44,445 nt of DNA from Acetobacter nitrogenifigens DSM 23921 = NBRC 105050 (lineage in GTDB: Bacteria > Pseudomonadota > Alphaproteobacteria > Acetobacterales > Acetobacteraceae): the NCBI RefSeq assembly GCF_000429165.1, contig NZ_AUBI01000022.1, forward strand, positions 1 through 44,445, written 5' to 3'. The translations under genes and the position numbers were made by a program. The notes below the pieces were generated by a model. It saw nothing but the letters and a program-made list of their open reading frames with translations. It was not told the origin of the DNA and did not search any database. Positions 32,679 through 40,947 of this stretch are shown here, piece after piece. Numbering within the stretch: position 1 is the stretch's first letter; each line of letters begins with the position of its first letter.

Positions 32679-33955
32679 AATCCTTGTCCTTGGGACCCTT
32701 CCGGTCACTGCGAAGCGTCAGCTACCGGATCTGGGCCGCCGGCGCCCTCGTCTCCAATATAGGCGCGTGGGTTCAGCGCACGGCCCAAGACTGGCTGGTC
32801 CTGACGCAGTTGACCCATCATAACGCCTCGGCAGTCGGAGAGACGATGGCCCTGCAACTTGGCCCCCAGCTGCTCCTGCTCCCCTGGACCGGCGTTGCCG
32901 CCGATCGCTTCAACCAGCGCAAGATGCTGATGCTCACTCAGGCGACCATGGGTGGACTCTCCCTTGCGCTCGGCCTGCTCACTGTCACTGGCGTCGTCAC
33001 GCTCTGGCAGGTCTATGCTTTCGCGTTTCTGTTTGGCTCCGTCGCGGCCTTCGACGCTCCGGCGCGACAGGTCTTTGTCGCCGAACTGGTCGACGATGAA
33101 GACCTCCATAACGCGGTGGCGCTCAACTCAACGTCGTTCAACGCAGCGCGGATGATCGGACCAGCGGTCTCAGGGCTCGTCATCGCCTGGCTCGGGACGG
33201 GGTGGGCGTTCGTGGGCAATGGTCTCTCTTTCATCGCGGTGCTGGCTTCCCTCGCCTTCCTGCGCGCTTCCGAACTCCGCCAGGCTACCAGAACCCGCAT
33301 TGCCAGAAGCGGCTTCATGGAGGGGCTCCGCTACGTGGGAGGACGCCCCGACCTAAAGGCAATCCTGATCATGCTCGCCCTGATCGGGACGTTCGGCCTG
33401 AATTTTCCGATTTTCATTTCAACCATGGCGGTCGGTGTGTTTCATGTCGACGCTGGCGGCTACGGCCTGCTGTCGTCGATCATGGCGATTGGCGCGATGG
33501 CGGGTGCACTGCTAGGCGCCAGCCGGGACAAACCTTCGTTCACCTCCCTGCTGAGCGGCTCCGCGCTGTTCGGCGCAGGTTGCGCCCTCGCCGCAATCGC
33601 CCCGGATTACTGGCTGTTCGCGGCCTGTCTCGTCGTCATCGGCGGCGCGTCGCTAACGTTCACCACGACCACCAACAGCCTGATGCAGCTCTCGACCACG
33701 CCCGCCATGCGCGGACGGGTCATGGCCCTGCGCGTGGGCGTGGCTCTCGGGGGGACGCCAGTCGGAGCGCCAATCATAGGGTGGCTGGCCGACCACTGCG
33801 GACCGCGATGGGCTCTCGGGATTGGTGCGCTCTCTGGCTTTCTCGCGTCAATCGTCGCGATGCGCGCCCGGACGGGCCAGCCGCCTGATCCCCGCTCCGG
33901 TTCCGCATCAGAGCGTGCCAGAACAGATAAGATCACGATAAGGGACGAACGGTGA
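32675..33955 (+). CDS. MFS exporter (EntS/MFS_3-like)
   Basis: A 426-residue major facilitator with 12 helices. The N-terminal half shows the EntS/MFS_3 pattern: YRIWAAGALVSNIGAWVQRTAQDWLVLTQL, the helix 2-3 loop GVAADRFNQRKMLM, and FDAPARQVFVAELVDDEDLHNAVALNSTSFNAARMIGPAVSG. This group includes enterobactin exporters and drug-efflux pumps. The GTG start at 32675 overlaps the stop of the preceding gene (GTGA). As the last gene of the MarR operon it most likely expels the compound that the regulator senses. Confidence 0.85.
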   Translation: MKSLSLGPFRSLRSVSYRIWAAGALVSNIGAWVQRTAQDWLVLTQLTHHNASAVGETMALQLGPQLLLLPWTGVAADRFNQRKMLMLTQATMGGLSLALGLLTVTGVVTLWQVYAFAFLFGSVAAFDAPARQVFVAELVDDEDLHNAVALNSTSFNAARMIGPAVSGLVIAWLGTGWAFVGNGLSFIAVLASLAFLRASELRQATRTRIARSGFMEGLRYVGGRPDLKAILIMLALIGTFGLNFPIFISTMAVGVFHVDAGGYGLLSSIMAIGAMAGALLGASRDKPSFTSLLSGSALFGAGCALAAIAPDYWLFAACLVVIGGASLTFTTTTNSLMQLSTTPAMRGRVMALRVGVALGGTPVGAPIIGWLADHCGPRWALGIGALSGFLASIVAMRARTGQPPDPRSGSASERARTDKITIRDER

Positions 33956-34136
33956 TCTCGACCCTTAGTTCCTACGCAACGATGAAATCTCAATTTACGG
34001 GCTTTAATGAGCCGCGCTATCCAAAACCCTCGCCACCATCAAAAAGAATTCCGCCCAAACAAAGTTTCTTGAGCGAGCGTCCGGCTCCATAGAGCCCTGC
34101 GCGTTACAAACTCTCATTTCTAATGACATGAAGTAT
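33956..34136. other. Gap between the MFS gene and the SDR pseudogene
   Basis: No gene is visible. A short hairpin (GGCT-TTAATG-AGCC at about 33999-34012) follows the MFS gene without a T-run. Confidence 0.3.
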
Positions 34137-34883
34137 TTCAATTAAACCCGAACGCTGGCGGAAACTGCGCATCTCTCTGCGCAGTTGGTCCGATAACGAT
34201 GTCCCCGACATCCTCATTGGGCGCCCGGGCAATGGCGAAGGCGAAGGCGAAGGCAATCGCTTCCGCAATTACATATGCTGGAATGGCGATTTCTTTCATC
34301 GCGGCTACTCCATGCTCTCACATGGCCGTATTCGTCATGAACGAGGGCAGTTCGGTCTGCACGCAACCAGAAGAGACGCCCTTCATTCTGATTGACGGAC
34401 CAGCCTCCTGGGCAGCCCTTCTGAAATTGTCCTGACCGCGTTTTTCGACCCGGCACAGATTGACATTGTCGGAACGATTCGAAGGCCTATCTGTTGATAG
34501 AGTATTGAAGAAATGCCCCAAAGCCTGCCGACGAAAAACAGGCAAAGCTGCGACGATCCCGAAGAGAAAGCCCTCGATGTTAACATCGATCGTCGCTTCC
34601 CAATCCTCAACGCAAAGATCGTCGAACAGTGAAATTGGGGCGATGCCGGCGCTATTGATCAGAACGTCAAGCTTGCCGGGTTGATCAAGCGCGAGAATGA
34701 CCAGTCCAGCCACGTCAATAACGCGATACAACGCCGCGCCCCCTTCTGCAATGATGCTTTCAACGAGCGCCTCCAGTCTGTCGTCGCGTCTGGCGCCCAG
34801 CACAACGATCGCCCCTTCTTCGCAAGAAGCCGCACCGTGGCTTCACGTATGCCGCGGCTTGCACCGGTGACTGCGATATCCAT
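34137..34883 (-). pseudogene. Classical SDR oxidoreductase, decayed by several frameshifts
   Basis: Reading leftward from an ATG at 34883, one sees MDIAVTGASRGIREATVRLLAKKG. After a frame change come LGARRDDRLEALVESI, LDVLINSAGIAPISLFDD and WEATIDVNIEGFLFGIVAALPVFRRQ. Then, in another frame, comes the catalytic-region remnant AGSKNAVRTISEGL, where the usual YxxxK Tyr position reads Cys. Finally, in yet another frame, comes the C-terminus NEDVGDIVIGPTAQ, with a stop near 34137. At least three frame changes are needed, so the gene is dead. A hexamer repeat (GGCGAA three times, 34234-34251) expands an Ala-Phe run near its end. It is downstream of and in the same direction as the tetR gene. Confidence 0.75.
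34234..34254 (+). repeat. Hexanucleotide tandem repeat (GGCGAA)x3.5
   Basis: Three exact copies of GGCGAA plus a further GGC lie inside the SDR pseudogene, where the minus strand encodes alternating Ala and Phe. Relatives have a single Ala-Phe here, so the repeat looks like a recent slippage expansion in a gene that is no longer constrained. Confidence 0.6.
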
Positions 34884-35047
34884 GGTGATTCGACCCTGCG
34901 GAACGCGCGATATCGTAAGCCATTGACCCAATGTTACCGAGAGACAGCGGCAGCCACAGCTTCCGATTTTCTTGCCCCGAAATGGCGCTTTCTCCTGAAC
35001 GTTGTCCAATCGCTACGACACACACACACCAATCCAGATTAGCTGAA

Positions 35048-35683
35048 TTACGCCTCTCTGGCGATCCTGCCGAGATAGGCGCAGAACATGTCGGCCATCG
35101 CATTTGCATAGGCTTCCACGTCGGCAGCCGTACGAGTCGTTTCGGAAAAATCTTTTCCGACCGCACTGAAAGTCGTCGTGATCAGATCGGCCGCCAGGTC
35201 CCGTACCGTGTCCGGCGCATTCGGCAGAACTTCCATCATGAAACGCTGGAAAACACGTTCCCCCTCCGCCCGGGCGCTGGCGGCCTCGGGAGCGTCACGA
35301 TAAAGAGGCGCCGCATCGTTAAGCGCCACGCGGACAGACGCCTCCGCGCATTCAGAGCGCAGAAACGCAAGAACCAGCGCGCGCAGACGTTCAAGCGGCG
35401 GGCGCCCGACATCCTCGAGGATGTTGCGGAGCATCTCGCTCGTCCGACGCCATTCGTCGGTCTGCAGCCGGAACAGGATCGCGGCCTTATTCGGAAAATA
35501 CTGGTAGAGTGAGCCGATACTGACGCCAGCCTTCTCGGCGACGCGCGCGGTCGTAAAACGTGGTGCGCCTTCTTTCGCCAGAACCTGAGCCGCTGCCTCC
35601 AGAATCGTGGAGACGAGTTCGGCTGAGCGAGCCTGACTGGGCCGTTTGCGGACTGAAATCTTAAGTGTGCGGCGTTCGCTCAT
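35048..35683 (-). CDS. TetR-family transcriptional regulator
   Basis: A 211-residue TetR regulator. The N-terminal helix-turn-helix region is RSAELVSTILEAAAQVLAKEGAPRFTTARVAEKAGVSIGSLYQYFPNKAAILFRL, with the family GSLYQYFxNK motif. The C-terminal ligand domain is helical (LERLRALVLAFLRSE, VRDLAADLITTTFSAVG). It lies 164 bases upstream of the SDR pseudogene in the same direction and faces away from the O-methyltransferase gene. A palindrome-like motif occurs both upstream of this gene and upstream of the methyltransferase gene. Confidence 0.88.
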   Translation of the reverse strand: MSERRTLKISVRKRPSQARSAELVSTILEAAAQVLAKEGAPRFTTARVAEKAGVSIGSLYQYFPNKAAILFRLQTDEWRRTSEMLRNILEDVGRPPLERLRALVLAFLRSECAEASVRVALNDAAPLYRDAPEAASARAEGERVFQRFMMEVLPNAPDTVRDLAADLITTTFSAVGKDFSETTRTAADVEAYANAMADMFCAYLGRIAREA

Positions 35684-35711
35684 CTAATCGCGCTCATGCA
35701 AATGATCGGGT

Positions 35712-35725
35712 CGACGGATTAGTCG
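35712..35725. promoter_or_regulatory. Candidate TetR operator, copy near tetR
   Basis: CGACGGATTAGTCG, with CGAC/GTCG arms, lies 29 bases upstream of the tetR start and is followed by TATTT. The same arrangement occurs at 36112. Confidence 0.45.
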
Positions 35726-36111
35726 TATTTCCATTCCACCACAAGGTGCTGCAATCGCCGCCAAGCTACGAGCGACGCCGAATCCTTCACACGCAGAGCG
35801 ACGCACGGCCTGCCCCCGACGGGAGACGGCAATGGGCGAAAGCATGCTGGCGTCAGGTCTTGGGGCGTTGATCGTCGCATCCTCAACCCCCAGTCTCGGC
35901 AGGCCTTAGCGACAGGTCAAACCGTATCAGTCGCGATCCCTGATGAGACCACATGAAGGCAGGCGCCTCCGATGGGCTGAAATATGAGCCCATCGCCAAA
36001 TGGCGGCTAGTCGTAGCGTGATTCTCTTGCCCGCTCCTGATGTTTTTTTAAAGGAAAATCAGCGCCTTTGCGTAAGGCTCCACGGAGCAGAGATAATGCG
36101 AATAGCTGATG

Positions 36112-36125
36112 CGACGAATTCATCG
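36112..36125. promoter_or_regulatory. Candidate TetR operator, copy near the methyltransferase gene
   Basis: CGACGAATTCATCG, an almost perfect palindrome around GAATTC, lies 61 bases upstream of the methyltransferase start and is followed by TATTTTC. It agrees with the 35712 copy at 11 of 14 positions. Two sites near both divergent promoters suggest shared control by the TetR protein. Confidence 0.45.
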
Positions 36126-36186
36126 TATTTTCGTGGTGCGCTGGAAAAGCGCGAAAATGTCCTGAAGCCCTGAGCGGAGACATGCC

Positions 36187-36870
36187 ATGGCCCCCCTAAC
36201 GACATCCGACAACATCACCACACTGACCAGCACTTCCGTAGGCCCTCTGCTTGACCGTCTGTTCGCGCAGGCCGACGCAGCCACGAGCCCTGCCGTCAAG
36301 GATTTACCCCGCGACGAATTAATGAGGCTCGCTGGGAGCAAGACTGAATACCGGACATTCTACGGTCTTGCAAAAGACCTCTGGCTGCCCGTTTCGCGTG
36401 ACACAGGAAAGCTGCTTTACATGCTGGCACGCGCTACATGGGCTAAGAATATTGTTGAGTTCGGCACGTCGTTTGGGATCTCTACCGTCCACCTCGCCAG
36501 CGCCCTGCGCGATAATGGCGGAGGCAGGCTGATCACCACGGAATTCGAACCCTCCAAGGTAGCCCGCGCCAAAGAGCATCTTAAGGAAGCCGAACTGGCC
36601 GATCTCGTTGAGTTCCGCGAGGGCGACGCGCTGATTACCTTGGCGAATGATCTGCCCGACATCATCGACCTCGTGCTGCTCGACGGCGCCAAGCCTCTTT
36701 ACGCCGATATTCTCGCCCTTCTGGAACCCCGGCTGGAAGCGGGCGCGCTGATCGTCGCCGATAACGCCGATCGTTGCCCCGACTATCTGGCGCGCGTGCG
36801 CTCCACCGCGGCCGGATATCTATCCGTGCCTTTCGCCGCCGACGTTGAATTGTCAGTAAGGCTGAACTGA
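36187..36870 (+). CDS. SAM-dependent O-methyltransferase (class I)
   Basis: A 227-residue Rossmann methyltransferase of the catechol/caffeoyl-CoA O-methyltransferase-like group. The SAM motif is IVEFGTSFGISTVHLASAL, motif II is RLITTEFEPSKVARAKEHL and motif III is IDLVLLDGAKPLYADILALLEPRLEAGALIVADNAD, which contains the metal-associated D-G and D-N residues. GGAG lies nine bases before the ATG at 36187. It is the first gene of a rightward series with an SDR, a darcynin-like protein and a GNAT acetyltransferase. Methylation of a small phenolic or other hydroxyl compound is likely. Confidence 0.83.
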   Translation: MAPLTTSDNITTLTSTSVGPLLDRLFAQADAATSPAVKDLPRDELMRLAGSKTEYRTFYGLAKDLWLPVSRDTGKLLYMLARATWAKNIVEFGTSFGISTVHLASALRDNGGGRLITTEFEPSKVARAKEHLKEAELADLVEFREGDALITLANDLPDIIDLVLLDGAKPLYADILALLEPRLEAGALIVADNADRCPDYLARVRSTAAGYLSVPFAADVELSVRLN

Positions 36871-36895
36871 ACGTCATTTTTCGGAGAAAACAATC

Positions 36896-37759
36896 ATGCA
36901 TGTATTCGTAACAGGGGCCACTGGCTGGGTCGGATCAGCCATCGTCGAGGACCTGATCGGCGCAGGCCACCAGGTCACTGGGCTGGCCCGGTCCGACGAC
37001 AAGGCGGCTTTGCTCACCGCAACCGGCGCCCAGGTCGTGCGCGGCACGCTCGACGACGAGACCTTGCTGCAACAGACGGCCTCAAACGCCGACGCAGTGA
37101 TCCACACAGCGTTTAACCACGATTTTTCAAAATTCCTGGAAAACGTCGCGCAGGACCAGCGCGTAATCGAAACGCTGGGCGGCGCGCTCGCCGGGTCAGA
37201 CCGCCCACTGATCGTCACCTCCGGCCTTTCGGGCCTGCCCGCAGGCGCAGTAGAAACAGACGAGCCGAACCCTGCCTCTCCCCGCAAGTCGGAAAACGCG
37301 GCGAAGGCGCTCCGTGCACGCGGCGTCCGTGCGGCGACGGTCAGACTCGCGCCGTCCGTCCATGGCGTCGGCGATCACGGTTTCATCCCGATCCTCGTTC
37401 GGCTGGCGCGTCAGACGGGCGTATCCGCCTATATCGGCGACGGGAGGAATGAATGGTCGGGCGTGCATCGGCTGGACGCCGCTAAGGTCTATCGCCTTGT
37501 CCTCGAACAGGGCGTGACCGAACCTGTCTACCACGCCGTCGCCGATGACGCGGCGCCGTTCAAGGGCATTGCTGAAACCATCGGCCGCCAGCTTGCTCTG
37601 CCGGTCGTCTCAAGGGAGCGCGAGCATTTCGGCTGGTTCGCAAACATGGCGGGCGGGAACATGGCCGCGTCGAGTGAACGAACGCGTGCACTGCTTGGCT
37701 GGAATCCGGTTGGCCCGTCCCTGCTGACAGATATCGACCAACCTGACTACTACACCTGA
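36896..37759 (+). CDS. Atypical SDR (NAD(P)-dependent epimerase/reductase-like), copy 2
   Basis: A 287-residue paralogue of the 29079 gene. Shared features are VTGATGWVGSAIVEDLI, VIHTAFNHDFSKF, VRLAPSVHGVGDHGFIPILVRLARQTGVSAYIGDG and WSGVHRLDAAKVYRLVLEQG, and near the end TRALLGWNPVGPSLLTDI. GGAG precedes the start, and the gene begins 25 bases after the methyltransferase stop. It probably acts on the same substrate class as the methyltransferase. Unlike copy 1, its local regulator appears to be of TetR type. Confidence 0.84.
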   Translation: MHVFVTGATGWVGSAIVEDLIGAGHQVTGLARSDDKAALLTATGAQVVRGTLDDETLLQQTASNADAVIHTAFNHDFSKFLENVAQDQRVIETLGGALAGSDRPLIVTSGLSGLPAGAVETDEPNPASPRKSENAAKALRARGVRAATVRLAPSVHGVGDHGFIPILVRLARQTGVSAYIGDGRNEWSGVHRLDAAKVYRLVLEQGVTEPVYHAVADDAAPFKGIAETIGRQLALPVVSREREHFGWFANMAGGNMAASSERTRALLGWNPVGPSLLTDIDQPDYYT

Positions 37760-37791
37760 CCCCGGACTGTGCCCCATAAAGGAAAAATCCC

Positions 37792-38187
37792 ATGAGCGAT
37801 CTCGGCTCACAATACGACCTTGCAACCAACCCCATGACCATCTTCTGGCTGATCAAGACGACGCCGGAATGGCTGGAGCTTCCGCCACATGGCGATAACG
37901 GGCGTTTCGCATTCGGCAAGAACGTCCTGGACCCCATTCTGGACCGTTACTCGGGCGCTATAATGACTTTTTACGATGCCGAGGCGTTTACGGCCGATTG
38001 CACAGACGTGATGGTGTGGACCGTAACGAGCCTCAAGGACTATAATGGCGTGGTTAATGATCTGCGGGAAACGAAATTCTGGAGTCATTACTTCACGATC
38101 GAGAAAATCATTCCGGCGATCGAAAACGAATACGCCAAGCATTATGAAACCGCAATTCATGGGCAGTCTGCGCAGTCCGCAACCTGA
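37792..38187 (+). CDS. Darcynin-family protein
   Basis: A 131-residue protein with the darcynin pattern: MTIFWLIKTTPEWLELPP, FAFGKNVLDPILDRYSGAIMTFYDAEAFTADCTDVMVWTV and LKDYNGVVNDLRETKFWSHYFTIEKIIPAIENEYAKHYE. Darcynins are small cytoplasmic proteins of unknown function, probably with a ferredoxin-like (dimeric alpha/beta barrel) fold. AGGA precedes the start. The gene is 32 bases after the SDR stop, so it belongs to the same transcription unit. The fold would suit binding or isomerising a small aromatic compound. Confidence 0.8.
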   Translation: MSDLGSQYDLATNPMTIFWLIKTTPEWLELPPHGDNGRFAFGKNVLDPILDRYSGAIMTFYDAEAFTADCTDVMVWTVTSLKDYNGVVNDLRETKFWSHYFTIEKIIPAIENEYAKHYETAIHGQSAQSAT

Positions 38188-38229
38188 GGCGCGAGTGCGT
38201 GGACACGCCAGAATGTGGAGCCATACGCG

Positions 38230-38676
38230 ATGATTAGACAAGCGGTAACGGAAGACGTATCCGAAATCAGGGATTGTGCGGTGAAGGCTTACAGACGTTA
38301 CGTTTCCTTGATCGGGCAGAAACCTGCACCTATGATTGCGGACTTCGCGAAGCAGATCGCAGACGGCTCTGTTTATGTCGCGGCAGACGGAGATGGCATA
38401 CTTCAAGGATTTATCGTATTTTATCCGGAAAACGGTAGTATTTTTCTGGAAAACGTCGCTGTCATGCCTCATGCGGCAGGACATGGCATTGGTAAATCGC
38501 TTATTTTTTTCTGCGAAGATCAGGCTAGACAACTAGGTTTCAATGCAGTGACTCTTTACACAAACGAAAAGATGATCGAAAATATTCTGATCTATCTCAA
38601 GCTCGGTTATGTCGAGACAGGCCGCCGCACCGAACACGGATTCAAACGTATATTTTTTGAAAAATCACTCTTATGA
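38230..38676 (+). CDS. GNAT-family N-acetyltransferase
   Basis: A 148-residue acetyltransferase: MIRQAVTEDVSEIRDCAVKAYRRYV at the front, the strand IFLENVAVMPHAAGHGIGKSLIFFCEDQARQLG with the acetyl-CoA motif (V-x-P-x4-x-G-I/K-G), and YTNEKMIENILIYLKLGYVETGRRTEHGFKRIFFEKSL at the end. The motif Q/R-x-x-G-x-G/A appears as HAAGHGIGK, slightly atypical. I chose the ATG at 38230, which has GGAG upstream. It is the last gene of the methyltransferase, SDR and darcynin series. It may acetylate an amine on the same compound, or act independently. Confidence 0.83.
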   Translation: MIRQAVTEDVSEIRDCAVKAYRRYVSLIGQKPAPMIADFAKQIADGSVYVAADGDGILQGFIVFYPENGSIFLENVAVMPHAAGHGIGKSLIFFCEDQARQLGFNAVTLYTNEKMIENILIYLKLGYVETGRRTEHGFKRIFFEKSLL

Positions 38677-38897
38677 TCAATTTTTTCCTGAGCACAGGCT
38701 CCAACGGCGTTTTCGAGGCCGCCTATCGAAACTGCACGGATTTTATTCACACCCTTTAACCGACATTTGACTCGGAAAATTCATTTCCGGGATGCCTCAG
38801 ACACCCGCCGATCGAGACATATCCTTTCACTCTACAATTTCCACACGAAAGATACGTTCACGAACCAGACTCGGCGGCGCTGAAGCTCCTATATTCG
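38677..38897. other. Gap before the IS110 element
   Basis: No gene is visible. The outer end of IS110 must lie in or near this stretch, but I could not define it. Confidence 0.3.
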
Positions 38898-39956
38898 TCA
38901 AGTGGCCAATCCAGCTACCTTGGGTTGACATAAGGCATTGAAGATTTCACGCACGATGTATCGCTTGAGGCATCGGATGATCTCGCTCTTGGTCTTTCCT
39001 TCTGCGGTGCGCTTTGCGACGTAAGCCAAGGTTGGTGGGTGGTTGCGCATTCTGACGATCGCGACACGATAGAGAGCGGCATTGGCCTGCCTGTTACCGC
39101 CCCGGTTCAGCCGAAAGCGATTTGTCCTGCCGCTTGATGCGGGGATCGGGCAGACCCCGCACAGACGTGCAAGAGCGGCCTCCGATTTGATACGGGTGGG
39201 ATCATCACCGATCAGGATCAGCATGTCCACAAGGGTCATCGTGGCGATACCGTGTGCCGCGTGCAGTCCGGCAGCCTTGCCTGCAACCAGGGTGTCGAGT
39301 TCCCGATCGAGGGCTGCGATTTCGTCATGGAGGAACAGCCATCGCCGGGCCAGGGAGCGCATGGCCGGTTTCGTCGATGAAATCAACGTTCTTTCCTTCC
39401 CGATCCGGAATGCGGCAATGAGACGAATGAGCGCCATCCTGCCGCGACATTGCCCGAGCGCTTCCCGTAACGGCGCCGGAGCGGTGATCATGAGCGATTT
39501 CAGCGTCACCATGGCCTGTGAGCGACTTTTAACTGCCGTATCACGCACGATCTTGATCTGGCGGATCATCTCCACAGCTCCAGTGTGGGGTTTGGGAACG
39601 GCGGTGGCCTGGCCGTTCAGGACGGAGCGTGCAGCGCCCTCAGCGTCGAGATGATCGTTTTTGCCGTGTCGGCCACGGACCAGACGATTGGGCCGGCTGA
39701 CTTCGATCACCCGGTGACCGTGGTCAAGCAACAGGCGTGACAGCGCGGTCCCATACGAGCCGGTTCCTTCAATGCCGAAGGCTTCGACCTTACCGAAGGT
39801 CAGCGCCCAATGTTCCAGTTCGAGATAGCCAGGCAGAGTGGCTGCGACGGATCGGCTTCCCAAAGTCGCTCCCCGACTGTCGAGGGCCACGGCAACGTGC
39901 GTGTCCTTGTGGGTGTCCACGCCAATAACGATCGCCTGGATCAATTGCGATGTCAT
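38898..39956 (-). CDS. IS110-family recombinase/transposase
   Basis: A 352-residue enzyme with the N-terminal DEDD (RuvC-like) domain: VIGVDTHKDTHVAVALD, GIEGTGSYGTALS and GKNDHLDAEGAARSVL. The C-terminal Tnp20 domain reads LVDMLILIGDDPTRIKSEAALARLCGVCPIPASSGRTNRFRLNRGGNRQANAALY, including the conserved Ser of the ASSG motif. The start at 39956 is fixed by AGGAGG seven bases upstream; a longer in-frame extension exists but lacks a site. IS110 enzymes work with a bridge RNA encoded in the element's non-coding end. The frame is intact. Confidence 0.9.
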   Translation of the reverse strand: MTSQLIQAIVIGVDTHKDTHVAVALDSRGATLGSRSVAATLPGYLELEHWALTFGKVEAFGIEGTGSYGTALSRLLLDHGHRVIEVSRPNRLVRGRHGKNDHLDAEGAARSVLNGQATAVPKPHTGAVEMIRQIKIVRDTAVKSRSQAMVTLKSLMITAPAPLREALGQCRGRMALIRLIAAFRIGKERTLISSTKPAMRSLARRWLFLHDEIAALDRELDTLVAGKAAGLHAAHGIATMTLVDMLILIGDDPTRIKSEAALARLCGVCPIPASSGRTNRFRLNRGGNRQANAALYRVAIVRMRNHPPTLAYVAKRTAEGKTKSEIIRCLKRYIVREIFNALCQPKVAGLAT

Positions 39957-40150
39957 GAAGGGCCTCCTTGCGAAAAAGAGCACCCGCACGCCGGACGAAG
40001 AGGACAGGACTGTGAGGGGACGAACCCGCCAGGCTCCTATCAGGTCACATCCCCATCCGGCGCCCGGGACGGACCGACAACCGACACATCAGCACCAGGG
40101 CACGAAGCCAGTCACATTAAGGGTCAGGGTGTCGGCCCGCGAAAACACAC
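39957..40150 (-). ncRNA. Candidate IS110 bridge RNA region
   Basis: The non-coding region ahead of the recombinase gene is where IS110-group elements encode their bridge RNA. Here the minus strand contains CCGACAC (40129-40135) pairing with GTGTCGG (40081-40087), which closes a 41-base loop, followed by other GC-rich stretches (for example CCGGGCGCCGG). This fits a structured RNA. The loops that would specify target and donor cannot be assigned without the exact element ends. Confidence 0.35.
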
Positions 40151-40947
40151 TCACAGTCACATTAACTTGGGGCTGTAGATTGCCCCGGATGAGCGCTCCC
40201 CCTGTCAGCTACAAACGTCACCGCTTTCCGCGTGAGTTGATTGCACATGCTGTGTGGCTGTATTTCCGATTTCCGCGTGAGTTTCAGGTTGATTGAGGAA
40301 ATGCTGCTCGAAGGCGGGATTGTCGTGTCGTATGAGACGATCCGCCGCTGGGGCCTGAAGTTCGGAGCTGCATTTGCGCGCAGGCTGCGCCGCAGGCGCG
40401 CGGCTCCAGGCGACGTGCGGCGTCTCGACGAGGCCAGGATCTTGATCCGTGGTCAGGTTCACTGGCTGTGGCGAGCGGTCGATCAGGACGGCTACGTTCT
40501 CGATGAAATCCTGCAAAGACGACGTAACACGAAAGCGGCGAGGCGGGTGCTGACGCGGCTGCTCAAGAAGCAGGGCGCCAGACCAAAACGCATGATTACC
40601 GACAAACTGAAGTCATACGGAGCCGCCAGGCGTCAGCTTATGCCGTGCGTGGAACACCGATCTCATAAAGGCCTGAACAACCGCGCCGAAAACAGCCTCC
40701 CGCCTTTACGAAAACGTGGGCGGGTCATGCAGAAATTCCGTTCGCCAGGCGGATGCCAACGTTTCGTCGCAATCTTCTCCTCTGTCCGCAATCCCTTCGT
40801 CCCACCCGCCTCCACCGCCACCGCTCTTTCCCGCCATATCCATCGTATCAGGGCTTTCGCCCAATGGAACAACGCGACGGCTCTCCCCGCCTGAAAAATC
40901 CCTCAAACGCCTTCTAATACCCCACGCCAGTTAACGTGACAGCATCC
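40150..40947 (+). mobile_element. IS6-family insertion sequence with frameshifted transposase
   Basis: The right end is the IS6 repeat (TTAACGTGACAGCATCC at 40931-40947). The left end is degenerate (GTCACATTAACTTGGGG at about 40157) and touches the IS110 non-coding region. The length agrees with the complete copy at 9709. The right end directly abuts the stop codon of the rhamnosidase gene on the other strand. Confidence 0.8.
40189..40894 (+). pseudogene. IS6-family transposase with one-base insertion
   Basis: The N-terminus begins MSAPPVSYKRHRFPRELIAHAVWLYFRFP from the ATG at 40189. At 40275-40277 the sequence reads CCGCGTGAG where the intact copy at 9709 reads CCGCTGAG. This extra base shifts the frame and produces a stop at 40296. 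The following frame continues the protein (SFRLIEEMLLEGGIVVSYETIRRWGLKFG through to WNNATALPA at 40894) and keeps the catalytic region LDEARI, TDKLKSYG and NRAENS. The enzyme is inactive unless the frame is rescued. Confidence 0.82.

Larger units (their letters stand above)
35684..36186. other. Regulatory stretch between tetR and the methyltransferase gene
   Basis: About 500 bases with no supported gene; the open frames here lack recognisable products. It holds two copies of a palindrome-like motif at 35712 and 36112, described separately, and a hairpin at 35970-35995 (CGATGGGCT-GAAATATG-AGCCCATCG, a perfect 9-bp stem). The hairpin is not followed by T residues. Confidence 0.4.
38890..40150 (-). 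mobile_element. IS110-family insertion sequence (approximate limits)
   Basis: The recombinase gene at 38898-39956 and its roughly 190-base upstream non-coding region are visible. IS110 elements lack terminal inverted repeats, so the exact limits cannot be read off. A 12-base direct repeat, CAGTCACATTAA (40109-40120 and 40155-40166), lies at the junction with the IS6 copy. The sequence resembles the inner part of the IS6 terminal repeat, so IS110 may have inserted at or in the IS6 end. Confidence 0.6.

Noticed and set aside
40109..40166. Two copies of CAGTCACATTAA considered as the start of a CRISPR or iteron array
   Set aside because: Only two copies exist, with no regular further repeats. 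They are better explained by IS junction sequences.
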